Shown: piece after piece, positions 8,038-15,829 of the stretch
Position numbering within the stretch: position 1 is the first letter of the stretch
How the letters are laid out: each line of letters starts with the position of its first letter
Assembly (NCBI GenBank): GCA_017533565.1
Contig: JAFXHU010000036.1
Coordinates: 1-33,657 of the forward strand
Reading direction: 5' to 3'
Length of the DNA: 33,657 nt
Source of the DNA: Clostridia bacterium
GTDB lineage: Bacteria; Bacillota; Clostridia; Oscillospirales; CAG-272
The notes under the pieces: generated by a model
What the model saw: the letters and a program-made list of their open reading frames with translations, nothing else
What the model was told of the DNA's origin: nothing
Databases searched by the model: none
Made by a program: the position numbers and the translations under genes

Positions 8038-9375
8038 TCAGTCCCGCTTTACAACGTTTACCGTATCGATTCCGTAGTAGGAAAGGATTTTTATCAGCTC
8101 CGCGTCAATTAACTCTCCGCACACGGCAATCGGAATCGCGGGAGGACAGGATACCGTCGGCGACGCACAAATTCTACCCTCCGCAGCCTTTACGCTTACA
8201 GACTCGTAGGGGGCGAAAAGTGCCTCCCTTACCGTCATTGCCGCACTTGGCGGGGCAATAAGGCTCGGTGCGTCCGAGTCTATCCGGGAGCGCCGTGTAT
8301 TTGCGATTTTTTCTATTGCACGCGAGAGCCGACGAAAATCTCTTGCCGTATTGCAGGGCGATGCCATAAGCACGACATATCCCTCGTCCGCGTACTCGCA
8401 TTCAACTCGGTTTTTGCGAAGAATTTGCGAAACCTCCGTACCCGTGTAACCGAAACGGTGTGCATCGATGCGGATTTTTATATCCTCGTCGGCGTTATCG
8501 CGCTGTCCGAGCGAGTCTAAAAGAGCCTTTATTTTTGTAACCCTTTGTTTACATTTTGTAAGCTCTCTTGCGAAACTTCCCGAAAGTCGGAGATTGCACA
8601 AATCAAGCGAGCAAAGGGTCAGATAGGACGGACTCGTGGAGGCAAAAAGCGAAAGGGTATCGCGCGCCATTGCAATATATTCCGTATATTCCTTTGCAAC
8701 GTGTAAATACGCGCCGCCCGTCAAAACGGGCAGGGTCTTGTGCGCGGAATCCGCACACATTGCCGCACCGAGTCTTATCGGGTGCATATTCGGCTCGCAA
8801 AAGGCGAGATACGCACCGTGTGCGTTATCCACCAAAAGCGGGATTTTGTATTCGTTGCATACGTCGGCAATCCCCCCGACGTCAAGCATATTGCCAAGGT
8901 AGTCGGGGCTTGTGATATAAACCGCGCTCGGCTTAAGCTCCGCGCTATCTATTTCCGCCCTTACGTCCTCGGGCGCAATTTTGCACTCGCAAGGGTGACC
9001 GCCCTTCCTCGGGAAAATCCATTCCACCGAAAGGTCAAGCTCTCCGACGGCATAAACGAATGCCTTATGCACGTTGCGCGCGGCGAGGATTTTCGCACCC
9101 GCCCCGCGGCTTCTCGCGATTATACCGAGCATTGCCTTAATCGCGAGGGTTGACCCCTCCGTGGAGTAAAAGGTGTGCCCCGTGTTAAATAATTTGGTGG
9201 CGTTTGCCTCGCTTTCGGCAATAATCCCCTCCGCGTGGTAAAGGACGTCCGCACCGTTAATCTCTGTTATGTCGAGCGAATTTATAAATCCGCGCCCCTT
9301 GTGTCCCGGCATATGAAAGCGGCTTTTTCCGCTTTTTTTATACCTATGCACAAAATCGTAAATCGGGGTCGTCAT
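8038..9375 (-). CDS. Orn/Lys/Arg decarboxylase family PLP enzyme
   Basis: A 445-residue fold-type I PLP enzyme of the Gram-positive Orn/Lys/Arg decarboxylase group (SpeA/YaaO-like). Signatures are FHMPGHKG near the N-terminus (~20-27), FYSTEGST (~69-76), the Asp-containing LLVDNAHGAYLAF, and the PLP-lysine motif ADSAHKTLPVLTGGAYLH. A shorter C-terminal domain with APPSAAMTV and CPPAIPIAV follows. Such enzymes decarboxylate basic amino acids to polyamines or cadaverine; which one cannot be told. The start ATG 9375 overlaps the stop of scfB as ATGA, with GAGGAAG just upstream, so it is translated with the SCIFF maturase. The family is secure and the substrate open. Confidence 0.92.
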   Translation of the reverse strand: MTTPIYDFVHRYKKSGKSRFHMPGHKGRGFINSLDITEINGADVLYHAEGIIAESEANATKLFNTGHTFYSTEGSTLAIKAMLGIIARSRGAGAKILAARNVHKAFVYAVGELDLSVEWIFPRKGGHPCECKIAPEDVRAEIDSAELKPSAVYITSPDYLGNMLDVGGIADVCNEYKIPLLVDNAHGAYLAFCEPNMHPIRLGAAMCADSAHKTLPVLTGGAYLHVAKEYTEYIAMARDTLSLFASTSPSYLTLCSLDLCNLRLSGSFARELTKCKQRVTKIKALLDSLGQRDNADEDIKIRIDAHRFGYTGTEVSQILRKNRVECEYADEGYVVLMASPCNTARDFRRLSRAIEKIANTRRSRIDSDAPSLIAPPSAAMTVREALFAPYESVSVKAAEGRICASPTVSCPPAIPIAVCGELIDAELIKILSYYGIDTVNVVKRD

Positions 9376-10748
9376 TCTTCCTCTGCCTCTGCGACCTGCA
9401 TCATAACCGCGCATTCTATACGCTTTTTGAAAAGCTCGCACCCGTATTCGTAAACTCCGTTAATGCTGCCCGTCGCGTGATATGCGTTTGCCGCACAGCC
9501 GCCAGAGCAGTAAAGCTTCGCCCAGCAGTCGCGGCACTGCTCTCTCGAATAGGAGTTACAGCCGCGGAACTCGTCCTGCACCGCGGTGTTTTTCACACCG
9601 TCGAACACGTTGCCGAGAGAGTATTTCTCATCACCCACAAACTGGTGACAGGGGTAAAGCTCGCCCCACGGCGTGACCGCCATATACTCCGTGCCCGAGC
9701 CGCAGCCCGTAATTCTCTTGTAAATGCACGGCCCGTTTTTGAGGTCGAGCATATAGTGGTAAAAGGTAATCGGACGACCCTCCTTTTTCCTCTTGAGCAT
9801 CTCCTTTGCGAGGATTTCGTATTGCTCGAAAAGCTTCGGCAAATCCTCCTCGGTAAGCGCGTAGAGGTCGCCGGGCGGGCAAACGACCGGCTCCATCGAA
9901 AGCTCGGTAAAGCCAAGGTCCGCCATATGAAAAAGGTCGTTTGTAAAATCGACGTTGTTGTGGGTAAACGTGCCGCGCACGTAATAGCCCTTGCCGCCGC
10001 GGCTCTTTACAAGCTTCTGAAAATTCGGCACAATGGTGTCATAGCTTCCGCGCCCCATATAGTCGCGGCGAAAATGGTCGTTAACCTCCCTGCGCCCGTC
10101 AAGCGAAAGCACCACGTTGTGGCACTCGCGGTTAACGAAATCAATCATCTCGTCGGTGAGAATCATGCCGTTTGTCGTGTATGTAAATCTGAAATTCTTT
10201 CCGTGCTTGCCCTCAACTTCGCGCGCATATTCCACAAGACGCTTTACAACGTCAAAGTTGAGCGAAGGCTCTCCGCCGAAAAAGTCAACCTCAAGATTTT
10301 TTCTTGTTCCCGAATTTTCGATAAGGAAATCAAGCGCACGCTTTCCAACCTCAAAGGACATAAGCGCACGCTCGCCGTGGTATTTGCCCTGACTTGCAAA
10401 GCAGTATGAGCAGTTGAGGTTGCAGGTATGCGCCACGTGAAGGCAAAGCGCCTTTACAACCCTTGAATTATTCTTGTATTCTCTTGCGAGTGACTCGTAT
10501 TTGTCCTCCGAAAAGAGCTTTCCGTCCTTCTCAAGCTCGCCGACGTCGGAAATGCAGTCGAGAATATCTTCTCTTGTGACGTCCTCTCTGTCGCCGTAGC
10601 GGGAGAGAATCATCTCTACTATTTCCTCCGCGGTGTGCGTTTTGTACGCCGCGATAATATCGTATGCAACCTCGTCAACCGTGTGGACGGAGCCCGAAGC
10701 CGTGTCGAGGACGATGTTATATCCGTTTAATTTATACTGATGTACCAT
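9372..10748 (-). CDS. scfB: SCIFF peptide maturase (radical SAM/SPASM thioether-forming enzyme)
   Basis: A 458-residue radical SAM enzyme expected to form Cys-to-Thr thioether bonds in the SCIFF peptide encoded just upstream. Residues 1-95 form a PqqD-like precursor-recognition region (HTVDEVAYDII...). The radical SAM cluster motif CNLNCSYC gives Cys109, Cys113 and Cys116. The C-terminal SPASM region carries CGSGTEYMAVTPWGELYPC and a terminal CRDCWAKLYCSGGC motif followed by CELFKKRIEC, which bind auxiliary [4Fe-4S] clusters. ATG 10748 has AGGAGA 4 bases upstream and is preferred over earlier in-frame codons that lack one. It is the second gene of the operon scfA-scfB-decarboxylase. Confidence 0.95.
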   Translation of the reverse strand: MVHQYKLNGYNIVLDTASGSVHTVDEVAYDIIAAYKTHTAEEIVEMILSRYGDREDVTREDILDCISDVGELEKDGKLFSEDKYESLAREYKNNSRVVKALCLHVAHTCNLNCSYCFASQGKYHGERALMSFEVGKRALDFLIENSGTRKNLEVDFFGGEPSLNFDVVKRLVEYAREVEGKHGKNFRFTYTTNGMILTDEMIDFVNRECHNVVLSLDGRREVNDHFRRDYMGRGSYDTIVPNFQKLVKSRGGKGYYVRGTFTHNNVDFTNDLFHMADLGFTELSMEPVVCPPGDLYALTEEDLPKLFEQYEILAKEMLKRKKEGRPITFYHYMLDLKNGPCIYKRITGCGSGTEYMAVTPWGELYPCHQFVGDEKYSLGNVFDGVKNTAVQDEFRGCNSYSREQCRDCWAKLYCSGGCAANAYHATGSINGVYEYGCELFKKRIECAVMMQVAEAEEE

Positions 10749-10769
10749 ATTTTCTCCTAACAATGATAA

Positions 10770-10791
10770 GGGGCTGTCATTCGACAACCCC
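10770..10791 (-). promoter_or_regulatory. Intercistronic hairpin between scfA and scfB
   Basis: A 9-bp stem (10770-10778 with 10783-10791, one G-T pair) with a 4-base loop sits 12 bases after the scfA stop and ~20 bases before the scfB start. The following sequence is only partly T-rich, so it probably acts as a partial terminator or 3' stabiliser. That would give much more SCIFF precursor than maturase from one promoter. Confidence 0.55.
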
Positions 10792-10802
10792 CTATGAGAA
10801 TA

Positions 10803-10946
10803 TTACTTCTTGCTTTCGCACTGCTGGTTTGCAACACCGCAGGAGGTCTTGCACGCGGACTGGCAAGAGGTCTGGCACTCGCCGCATCCGCCGGTAGCGG
10901 TGGTCTTTGCAATATCCTTGGTTTCTACAGTCTTGATTCTTTTCAT
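10803..10946 (-). CDS. scfA: SCIFF ribosomal natural product precursor peptide
   Basis: A 47-residue peptide of the 'six cysteines in forty-five' family. It begins MKRIKTVETKDIAK, followed by TTATGGCGECQTSC. Its six cysteines are at 21, 24, 28, 32, 36 and 43, with Thr residues between them as thioether acceptors, and it ends in CESKK. The SCIFF maturase lies directly downstream. GGAGG is placed 8 bases before ATG 10946, and a TTGACA/TATAAT promoter precedes it. SCIFF is nearly universal in Clostridia, but its biological role is not settled. Confidence 0.95.
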   Translation of the reverse strand: MKRIKTVETKDIAKTTATGGCGECQTSCQSACKTSCGVANQQCESKK

Positions 10947-10981
10947 TGTAGCTTCCTCCGAGTTAATTTCTGATTGATGTA

Positions 10982-11011
10982 ATTATAGCACAGGCGTATA
11001 TTGTTTGTCAA
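10982..11011 (-). promoter_or_regulatory. Sigma-A promoter of the SCIFF operon
   Basis: On the minus strand a perfect TTGACA (11006-11011), an 18-base spacer and a perfect TATAAT (10982-10987) lie ~35 bases before scfA. This is a strong consensus match, fitting high precursor expression. It starts only ~10 bases beyond the tetR stop. Confidence 0.88.
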
Positions 11012-11020
11012 GTAAAATAT

Positions 11021-11599
11021 TTAAACTTTTTGACCCGACAAAATGCGGTTGATTGTGAGGGCGACATCAAGCTCCAGCTGCTCTCTCGGAAGCTTCATTC
11101 CGTTTTCAAACCACTCTACGACAAGAAGCGAGCCACCGCCCACAATCATGCTTGCCGCAACCTCGGTTGAAACGGGGATGCTCTCGCCGTTATTTCTCGC
11201 CTCGGTTATGCGCTCTACGGCATCTCTGAAGTTGTTTTGTATAACGACGTTTATAAACGGCTCGCGCATTTGACTTTGCAGAATATTCTTGACAATCTCG
11301 GGGTGCAAAAGCACGTGCCCTATAATATTGCTTATGTATTTTGAAAAATAATCCGAGAGCGTGATGCTTGCGTTATCCGCCACAATCATTTTGCAAAACT
11401 GCTCGCGGAATTTGCTCACAAGGCCGATGAGGAAATCCTGCTTGTCCTTATAGTGCTTGTAAAAGGTGGCACGTCTTACCATCGCCCTTTCGCAAAGCTC
11501 GTTGACGGTTATGCTTTCGTAGCTCTTTTCGGCAAGAAGCGCGTAAAAGGCGCGAAAAAGCGCCGCCTTCGTTTTTTGAACTCTTAAATCTTCCTTCAT
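11021..11599 (-). CDS. TetR/AcrR family transcriptional regulator
   Basis: A 192-residue regulator. The N-terminal TetR helix-turn-helix covers ~10-55 (LLAEKSYESITVNELCERA, then RRATFYKHYKDKQDFL). The C-terminal ligand-binding part is helical and of the Gram-positive type. The start at 11599 has GGAGG 4 bases upstream. It is divergent from tldD-tldE, and a palindrome overlaps its own -35 box, suggesting autorepression and possibly control of tldDE. The ligand is unknown. It lies directly upstream of the SCIFF operon on the same strand. Confidence 0.93.
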   Translation of the reverse strand: MKEDLRVQKTKAALFRAFYALLAEKSYESITVNELCERAMVRRATFYKHYKDKQDFLIGLVSKFREQFCKMIVADNASITLSDYFSKYISNIIGHVLLHPEIVKNILQSQMREPFINVVIQNNFRDAVERITEARNNGESIPVSTEVAASMIVGGGSLLVVEWFENGMKLPREQLELDVALTINRILSGQKV

Positions 11600-11630
11600 A
11601 CAACCTCCAAAAAATCAAAAGTCAAGAAGG

Positions 11631-11660
11631 ATTATAACACGGACGTCGGGGAAATGTCAA
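11631..11660 (-). promoter_or_regulatory. Sigma-A promoter of the tetR gene
   Basis: On the minus strand a perfect TTGACA (11655-11660), an 18-base spacer and TATAAT (11631-11636) lie ~32 bases before the start codon. Confidence 0.85.
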
Positions 11661-11670
11661 GTAATTGACA
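11655..11670. promoter_or_regulatory. Candidate TetR operator palindrome
   Basis: TGTCAA-GTAA-TTGACA is a perfect 6-bp inverted repeat with a 4-base centre. Its left arm is the -35 box of the tetR promoter, so a dimer bound here would block tetR. The tldD promoter begins ~30 bases to the right. Binding by this TetR protein is inference. Confidence 0.5.
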
Positions 11671-11698
11671 CGTTTTTTTGCAAAAGCAGAAAAGGTTA

Positions 11699-11727
11699 TT
11701 GCAATTTGGCTTAGAATATTATATAAT
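11699..11727 (+). promoter_or_regulatory. Sigma-A promoter of tldD-tldE
   Basis: TTGCAA (11699-11704), a 17-base spacer and a perfect TATAAT (11722-11727) lie ~70 bases before the tldD start. Confidence 0.75.
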
Positions 11728-11797
11728 ACTCGTATGTACACGGGGTGATATTGAACACCCCCAAAAAAATTGTGCTTTATGCACGGAAAGGATCTTT

Positions 11798-13176
11798 ATG
11801 TTAGAAAAAAGACTGTGTGAGCAGATTCTCGAAATCGCAATGTCGGGCGGCGCGGATTTTGCCGAAATTTACTGCGAATACACCCGCAACGGAAGAATCT
11901 CCTACGTAAATAAAAGAGTGGAGGCAATCTCCGACGAAACCGTTTCGGGAGTTGGAATACGCGCCTTCCGCGGCACGTCCACGGTATATGGCTCTACCTC
12001 CGACCTCTCCTTCGGCGGACTTGTTAAATGCGCGCGCTCGGTTGCGGAGGCTATGGGCGAGTGCAAGGAGGGTGCAAAAATAATTCTTACCGAGCGCATT
12101 TTCCCAACGCTCACCCCGCGCGAATCGTACCCTCGGGCGCGGATATGAATTTTAAGTGCGAGCTTGTGCGCTCCGCCTGCGACGCGGCATACGGATATTC
12201 GGATAAAATTGTACAGGCTGCGGGCAATCTCATAACCGTTGACCATACCATACAAATTGCTAATACGGAGGGGCTTTTCACCTCCGACCGTCACGTACGC
12301 TCGCGTATGGCGGTAAACGCAATTGCATCAAACGGCACCGAAACCCAGTCGGGAAGCTGCTCGCCGGGGCGCGGAATGGGACTTGAGGTATTTGAAATGT
12401 TCACCCCCGATTATATCGGTAACGAGGCGGCACGCCAGGCAATCGTTAACCTCGGTGCAAGCTATTGCCCCGCAGGACAGATGCCCGTCGCTATTGAAAG
12501 CGGCTTTGGCGGAGTTATCTTCCACGAGGCTTGCGGACATTCTCTCGAGGCAACCTCGGTCGGCACGGGCTGCTCGCAAATGTGCGGAAAGCTCGGACAA
12601 AAAATCGCAAACGAAAAGGTTACCGCCATCGACGACGGAACTATCGCGGGCGCGTGGGGGTCGGTCAATATCGACGACGAGGGCAATCCCACGCAGCGCA
12701 ACGTTCTTATAGAAAACGGTATTCTCAAAAGCTATATGATTGACCGTCTCGGCTCTCGCCGAATGGGTATGCCTATGACGGGAAACAGCCGACGCGAAAG
12801 CTATCGCTACGAGCCTACCTCGCGTATGACTAACACCTTTATCGATAACGGCCCCGACAAAAACGAGGACATTATCGCGTCTATGGAATACGGACTTTAC
12901 GCAAGGTCGATGGGCGGCGGCTCCGTCAATCCGCTTACGGGTGCGTTCAACTTCTCGGTTAACGAGGGGTATATCGTGAGAAACGGCAAAATTTGCGAGG
13001 CGGTGCGCGGCGCTGCGCTCATCGGAACAGGCTCGGAGATTTTGCAGGATATAGATATGGTCGGTCAAAACCTCGCAACGGGGCAGGGAATGTGCGGCTC
13101 CTCCTCGGGAAGCGTTCCCACCGACGTAGGACAGCCGCTTATCCGCGTGTCCAAAATTACGGTAGGAGGTCGTTGA
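11798..13176 (+). CDS. tldD: TldD-type metalloprotease, interrupted by a one-base frameshift
   Basis: TldD is the catalytic half of the TldD/TldE zinc protease, which degrades or matures unfolded and modified peptides (for example removal of the microcin B17 leader). The first part starts at ATG 11798 (AAAGGA 5 bases upstream) and reads well to ~12100. The protein then continues in another frame from ~12100 to the stop at 13176. The second part holds the HExxxH zinc motif HEACGHSLEATS and the ending GQPLIRVSKITVGGR. The total span (1379 bases) is one base short of a whole number of codons. One extra T or C in the TTTTCCC run at 12099-12105 would restore ERIFPNAHPARIVP, a normal TldD reading. 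It could be a sequencing deletion, a real mutation, or recoding. It overlaps nothing and is followed 1 base later by tldE. Confidence 0.85.
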
Positions 13177-13177
13177 T

Positions 13178-14530
13178 ATGAATTTTGAGCTTTTAAAAGA
13201 CACTCTCGTTTCCGCCCTTTCGCAAAAGGGGATTGACGAATACGAGATATATTATACGTCCGACTCGGACAATTCCGTCGGCACTCTTAACAAGGAGGTC
13301 AACACCTTTTCATCCTCGGAAAGCGGCGGACTTTGCCTCCGACTCGTAAGGGACGGAAAAATGGGCTACGCATCGACCGAGCTTATGACGGAGGGCGAAA
13401 TGCGCGAGCTTGTCGAAAGGGCGGAGCAAAACGCCCTTGCCACCGAAAAGCCGAATACCGTCGGAATATACGGCGGCGGGGAGGCATACGAGGAAAACCG
13501 CATTCCCGAATTTATTCCCGTATCGACCGCGACGCTCCGCGCGGCGGCTATCAAATCGGGAGAGAGGCTTTTTGCAAAAAGCGAGAAGGTACAGCTCGGC
13601 ACGGAAAGCCAGGCGGTATCCTCGGGCTTTGATATCCGTATCGTAAATTCTCACGGGCTTGACCTTGTATGCAGCTGCGGAATTAACGCACTCGTCGGCT
13701 CTGCCGTCGTTATGGATAACGGAGAAATGCAGGCGGACTACGCCTTGAAGGAATTTAGTGAGGACAATCTTGACGGGGTAATCGACGCCCTCGCCACGGA
13801 GGCGGTTGACGACGCACTTGCGAAAATCGGTGCGGGACTCGTTCCGTCGGGAAAATATAACATAGTTATATCGGGAAAGCAAATGCGCTCCCTTTTGTCG
13901 GTTTTTTCCTCGGCGTTTTCCGCAAAGGCTGTAATCGACGGTATGTCACCGCTTGTGGGTAAAATCGGGGAGGCTGTTGCCTCGGATATCGTCACTATAA
14001 CCGACGACCCGCAAAGAGAGGGAAGCTCTATCGGTCTTACCTTTGATGCGGAGGGCGTGCCCACACACCGCCGCGAGGTCGTTGCTTCGGGTGTGCTTAA
14101 CACCTTCCTGCATAACAGAGAAACGGCAAAGCAAATGGGTACAAAAACCACCGCAAACGCCTCGAAGGCGTCCTATTCCTCTCCCATCGGAGTCCGTCCA
14201 CACTCATTCTGTATCGAGGCGGGAGATAAAACTCGGGAGGAGCTTCTCGGGCTTGCGGGCGACGGTATTTACGTCACCGAAATAAAGGGACTTCACGCGG
14301 GTGCGAATCCGATAACGGGTGACTTCTCGCTTGAATCCGCGGGCTTTATGATTCGCGGCGGAAGGCTTTGTGAGGCGGTTAAATCCTTTACCGTTGCGGG
14401 CAATTTCTTTGAGCTTCTTAAAAGCATAAGCGCGCTTGGCAACGTAATAGAGCGCGGAGTGCAAACGGGCTTCACCGCCTTTGGCTCGCCCGATGCTCTC
14501 GTGCCCGATTTGTCGGTTGCGGGTAAGTAA
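13178..14530 (+). CDS. tldE: TldE/PmbA family protease partner
   Basis: A 450-residue PmbA/TldE protein, the partner subunit of TldD that lacks the HExxxH motif itself. Typical elements are an N-terminal GGADxxE-like region (QKGIDEYEIYYT), LCLRLVRDGKMGYAST, a central SGKYNIVISGKQMRSLL, DAEGVPTHRREVVASGVL, and the terminal VAGNFFELLKSISALGN with a final LVPDLSVAGK. The start at 13178 has GGAGG 8 bases upstream and lies 1 base after the tldD stop, so the two are co-translated. The gene is intact, arguing that the complex is still under selection. Confidence 0.94.
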   Translation: MNFELLKDTLVSALSQKGIDEYEIYYTSDSDNSVGTLNKEVNTFSSSESGGLCLRLVRDGKMGYASTELMTEGEMRELVERAEQNALATEKPNTVGIYGGGEAYEENRIPEFIPVSTATLRAAAIKSGERLFAKSEKVQLGTESQAVSSGFDIRIVNSHGLDLVCSCGINALVGSAVVMDNGEMQADYALKEFSEDNLDGVIDALATEAVDDALAKIGAGLVPSGKYNIVISGKQMRSLLSVFSSAFSAKAVIDGMSPLVGKIGEAVASDIVTITDDPQREGSSIGLTFDAEGVPTHRREVVASGVLNTFLHNRETAKQMGTKTTANASKASYSSPIGVRPHSFCIEAGDKTREELLGLAGDGIYVTEIKGLHAGANPITGDFSLESAGFMIRGGRLCEAVKSFTVAGNFFELLKSISALGNVIERGVQTGFTAFGSPDALVPDLSVAGK

Positions 14531-14535
14531 AAAAA

Positions 14536-14590
14536 TCAAAAAACAAAAAATCAGCACCCCGTGTCGCGTTTTGTGACACGGGGTGCTTTC
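14536..14590. terminator. Bidirectional terminator between tldE and fliB
   Basis: A perfect 13-bp stem (14553-14565 with 14575-14587) has TTTC on the right. On the minus strand it is followed by a long T-rich tract (T6 G T6). It separates the convergent stops at 14530 and 14641. Confidence 0.9.
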
Positions 14591-14640
14591 GTAAGCCGTG
14601 ATAAAGGTATTAAAAAACGTATTGAATATGTAAATAAATG

Positions 14641-15723
14641 TTAGCAATTATCGCTTGGCTTTAGAATGCGTAGGATAAAGCCGATGCCGACCTCCTCCGC
14701 CACCGCCTTTTCTAAAATGCTTGAAACGTTTGTGTCGGAGTATTCAACGTTTCGAGAAAAGTCCGTTGCCTCATCCGCTATGCCTTTGCCGCTTTTTTGC
14801 GCGAGCGAAAGGATGGAGTAAGCCGAGATTGCGGCAAATTTTATAACCGCGTGTGCGCCGCCATCCAAGGCTCCGTTGAGCAAATGTCGGTAAATGAAAT
14901 AGTGGAAAAGAGCCGAAAATTCACCCTTAAACTCCGCGAAAAATTCGCGCGCCTTTTCTCCTTCGCGCTCCCCGTATTCTATTGCCTCGCAAAGAGCCTC
15001 GCCGTATCCCGAATCAAGCATTTCAAGCTCGGAAAACAGGGCTGCCGCCGACCTTGCCTCGCCGTTTTCGTATGCGTATTCGGTGCTATCCGCGGCACAA
15101 GGGGAAAAGGCGTCGGCTGTTATTTTTTCATCGGCGTCGGGGCGTGTTAAGCAGTCGAAAAGCAAATCCGAAAGCGTGACTCTTGCGTGGTAATCGGCAA
15201 ATACAACCGTATCGAATAGGCTCGCCTTCTTGCCAAAGTCGCACACCGCACCGAAATACGCACGGCAGGCGTTAAGCTCCGCGCCTATCTCCTCCGCCTC
15301 CCGAATATCGATCTTCCCGATTTCGTAGGGGCGATAATCGTTTGCCGATGTGATAAGCTTCGCCGCCGTAGGGCAGGCAAGACCGACACCAACCTCGCAT
15401 ACTCCGTCATAAACGTTATAAAATCTCGGATGCTCGCGGCATATTTCGGGTATCATTTCCTCGCCAAGCTCAATAATCAACGAGCAAAGATTGTCGGCGC
15501 GAAGGTGCGCACAGCGCTCCCCGTTGCAAAGCTTAAGGTGCGCGCCACCCCCGTCTTTATAAATGCTTTGGCGAATCCTCTCGCCAAGCTCGCCGCCAAG
15601 CTCGCGGTATTTGTTAAGCGTGTCGTCATCTACGTCGATTTCCCAGCCGATACAGCAATTTTTCGTGCATTCCTTGCCAATACACCGAAAGGAGTTGTAA
15701 TAGCTTGGTGCAAAAAGCTTCAT
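14641..15723 (-). CDS. fliB: FliB-like protein (flagellin lysine-N-methylase family)
   Basis: A 360-residue protein beginning MKLFAPSYYNSFRCIGKEC. It carries the family Cys cluster C-x4-C-x3-CC (residues ~14-24), then CNGERCAHL, NLCSLI and EICREHPRFYN, which together probably bind an Fe-S cluster. In Salmonella FliB methylates lysines of flagellin. In Clostridia such genes are widely annotated this way even without flagella, and no flagellar gene is visible here, so the real substrate is open. ATG 15723 has GAGG 4 bases upstream. It stands alone between a palindrome and the tldE terminator. Confidence 0.85.
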   Translation of the reverse strand: MKLFAPSYYNSFRCIGKECTKNCCIGWEIDVDDDTLNKYRELGGELGERIRQSIYKDGGGAHLKLCNGERCAHLRADNLCSLIIELGEEMIPEICREHPRFYNVYDGVCEVGVGLACPTAAKLITSANDYRPYEIGKIDIREAEEIGAELNACRAYFGAVCDFGKKASLFDTVVFADYHARVTLSDLLFDCLTRPDADEKITADAFSPCAADSTEYAYENGEARSAAALFSELEMLDSGYGEALCEAIEYGEREGEKAREFFAEFKGEFSALFHYFIYRHLLNGALDGGAHAVIKFAAISAYSILSLAQKSGKGIADEATDFSRNVEYSDTNVSSILEKAVAEEVGIGFILRILKPSDNC

Positions 15724-15741
15724 ATTGCCTCTTTTCTTGAC

Positions 15742-15770
15742 ACGGGTGGGCGCATTTTGCGCCCACCCGT
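15742..15770. repeat. Perfect 12-bp inverted repeat between GH95 and fliB genes
   Basis: ACGGGTGGGCGC and GCGCCCACCCGT pair perfectly around a 5-base loop. It sits in the gap between the minus-strand GH95 stop (15830) and the fliB start (15723). There is no T run on the minus strand, so it is a poor classical terminator. It may be an mRNA-end stabiliser or a processing site. Confidence 0.6.
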
Positions 15771-15829
15771 ACCGTTTTGCTAAAGAAATTTTTGTTTAAA
15801 AAGTCTATGCGTGTAAAGAATTGTTTACG

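Noticed and set aside
12100..12106. Confident call of a programmed -1 frameshift in tldD
   Set aside because: TTTCCCA fits the pattern, but CCC-type sites slip poorly in bacteria, no downstream stimulatory structure was identified, and TldD is not known to use recoding. A one-base deletion or sequencing error explains it more simply.
15742..15770. Classical Rho-independent terminator after the cytoplasmic GH95 gene
   Set aside because: The stem is perfect, but the minus-strand sequence after it (GTCAAGAAAAG) has no T run. Recorded as an inverted repeat instead.
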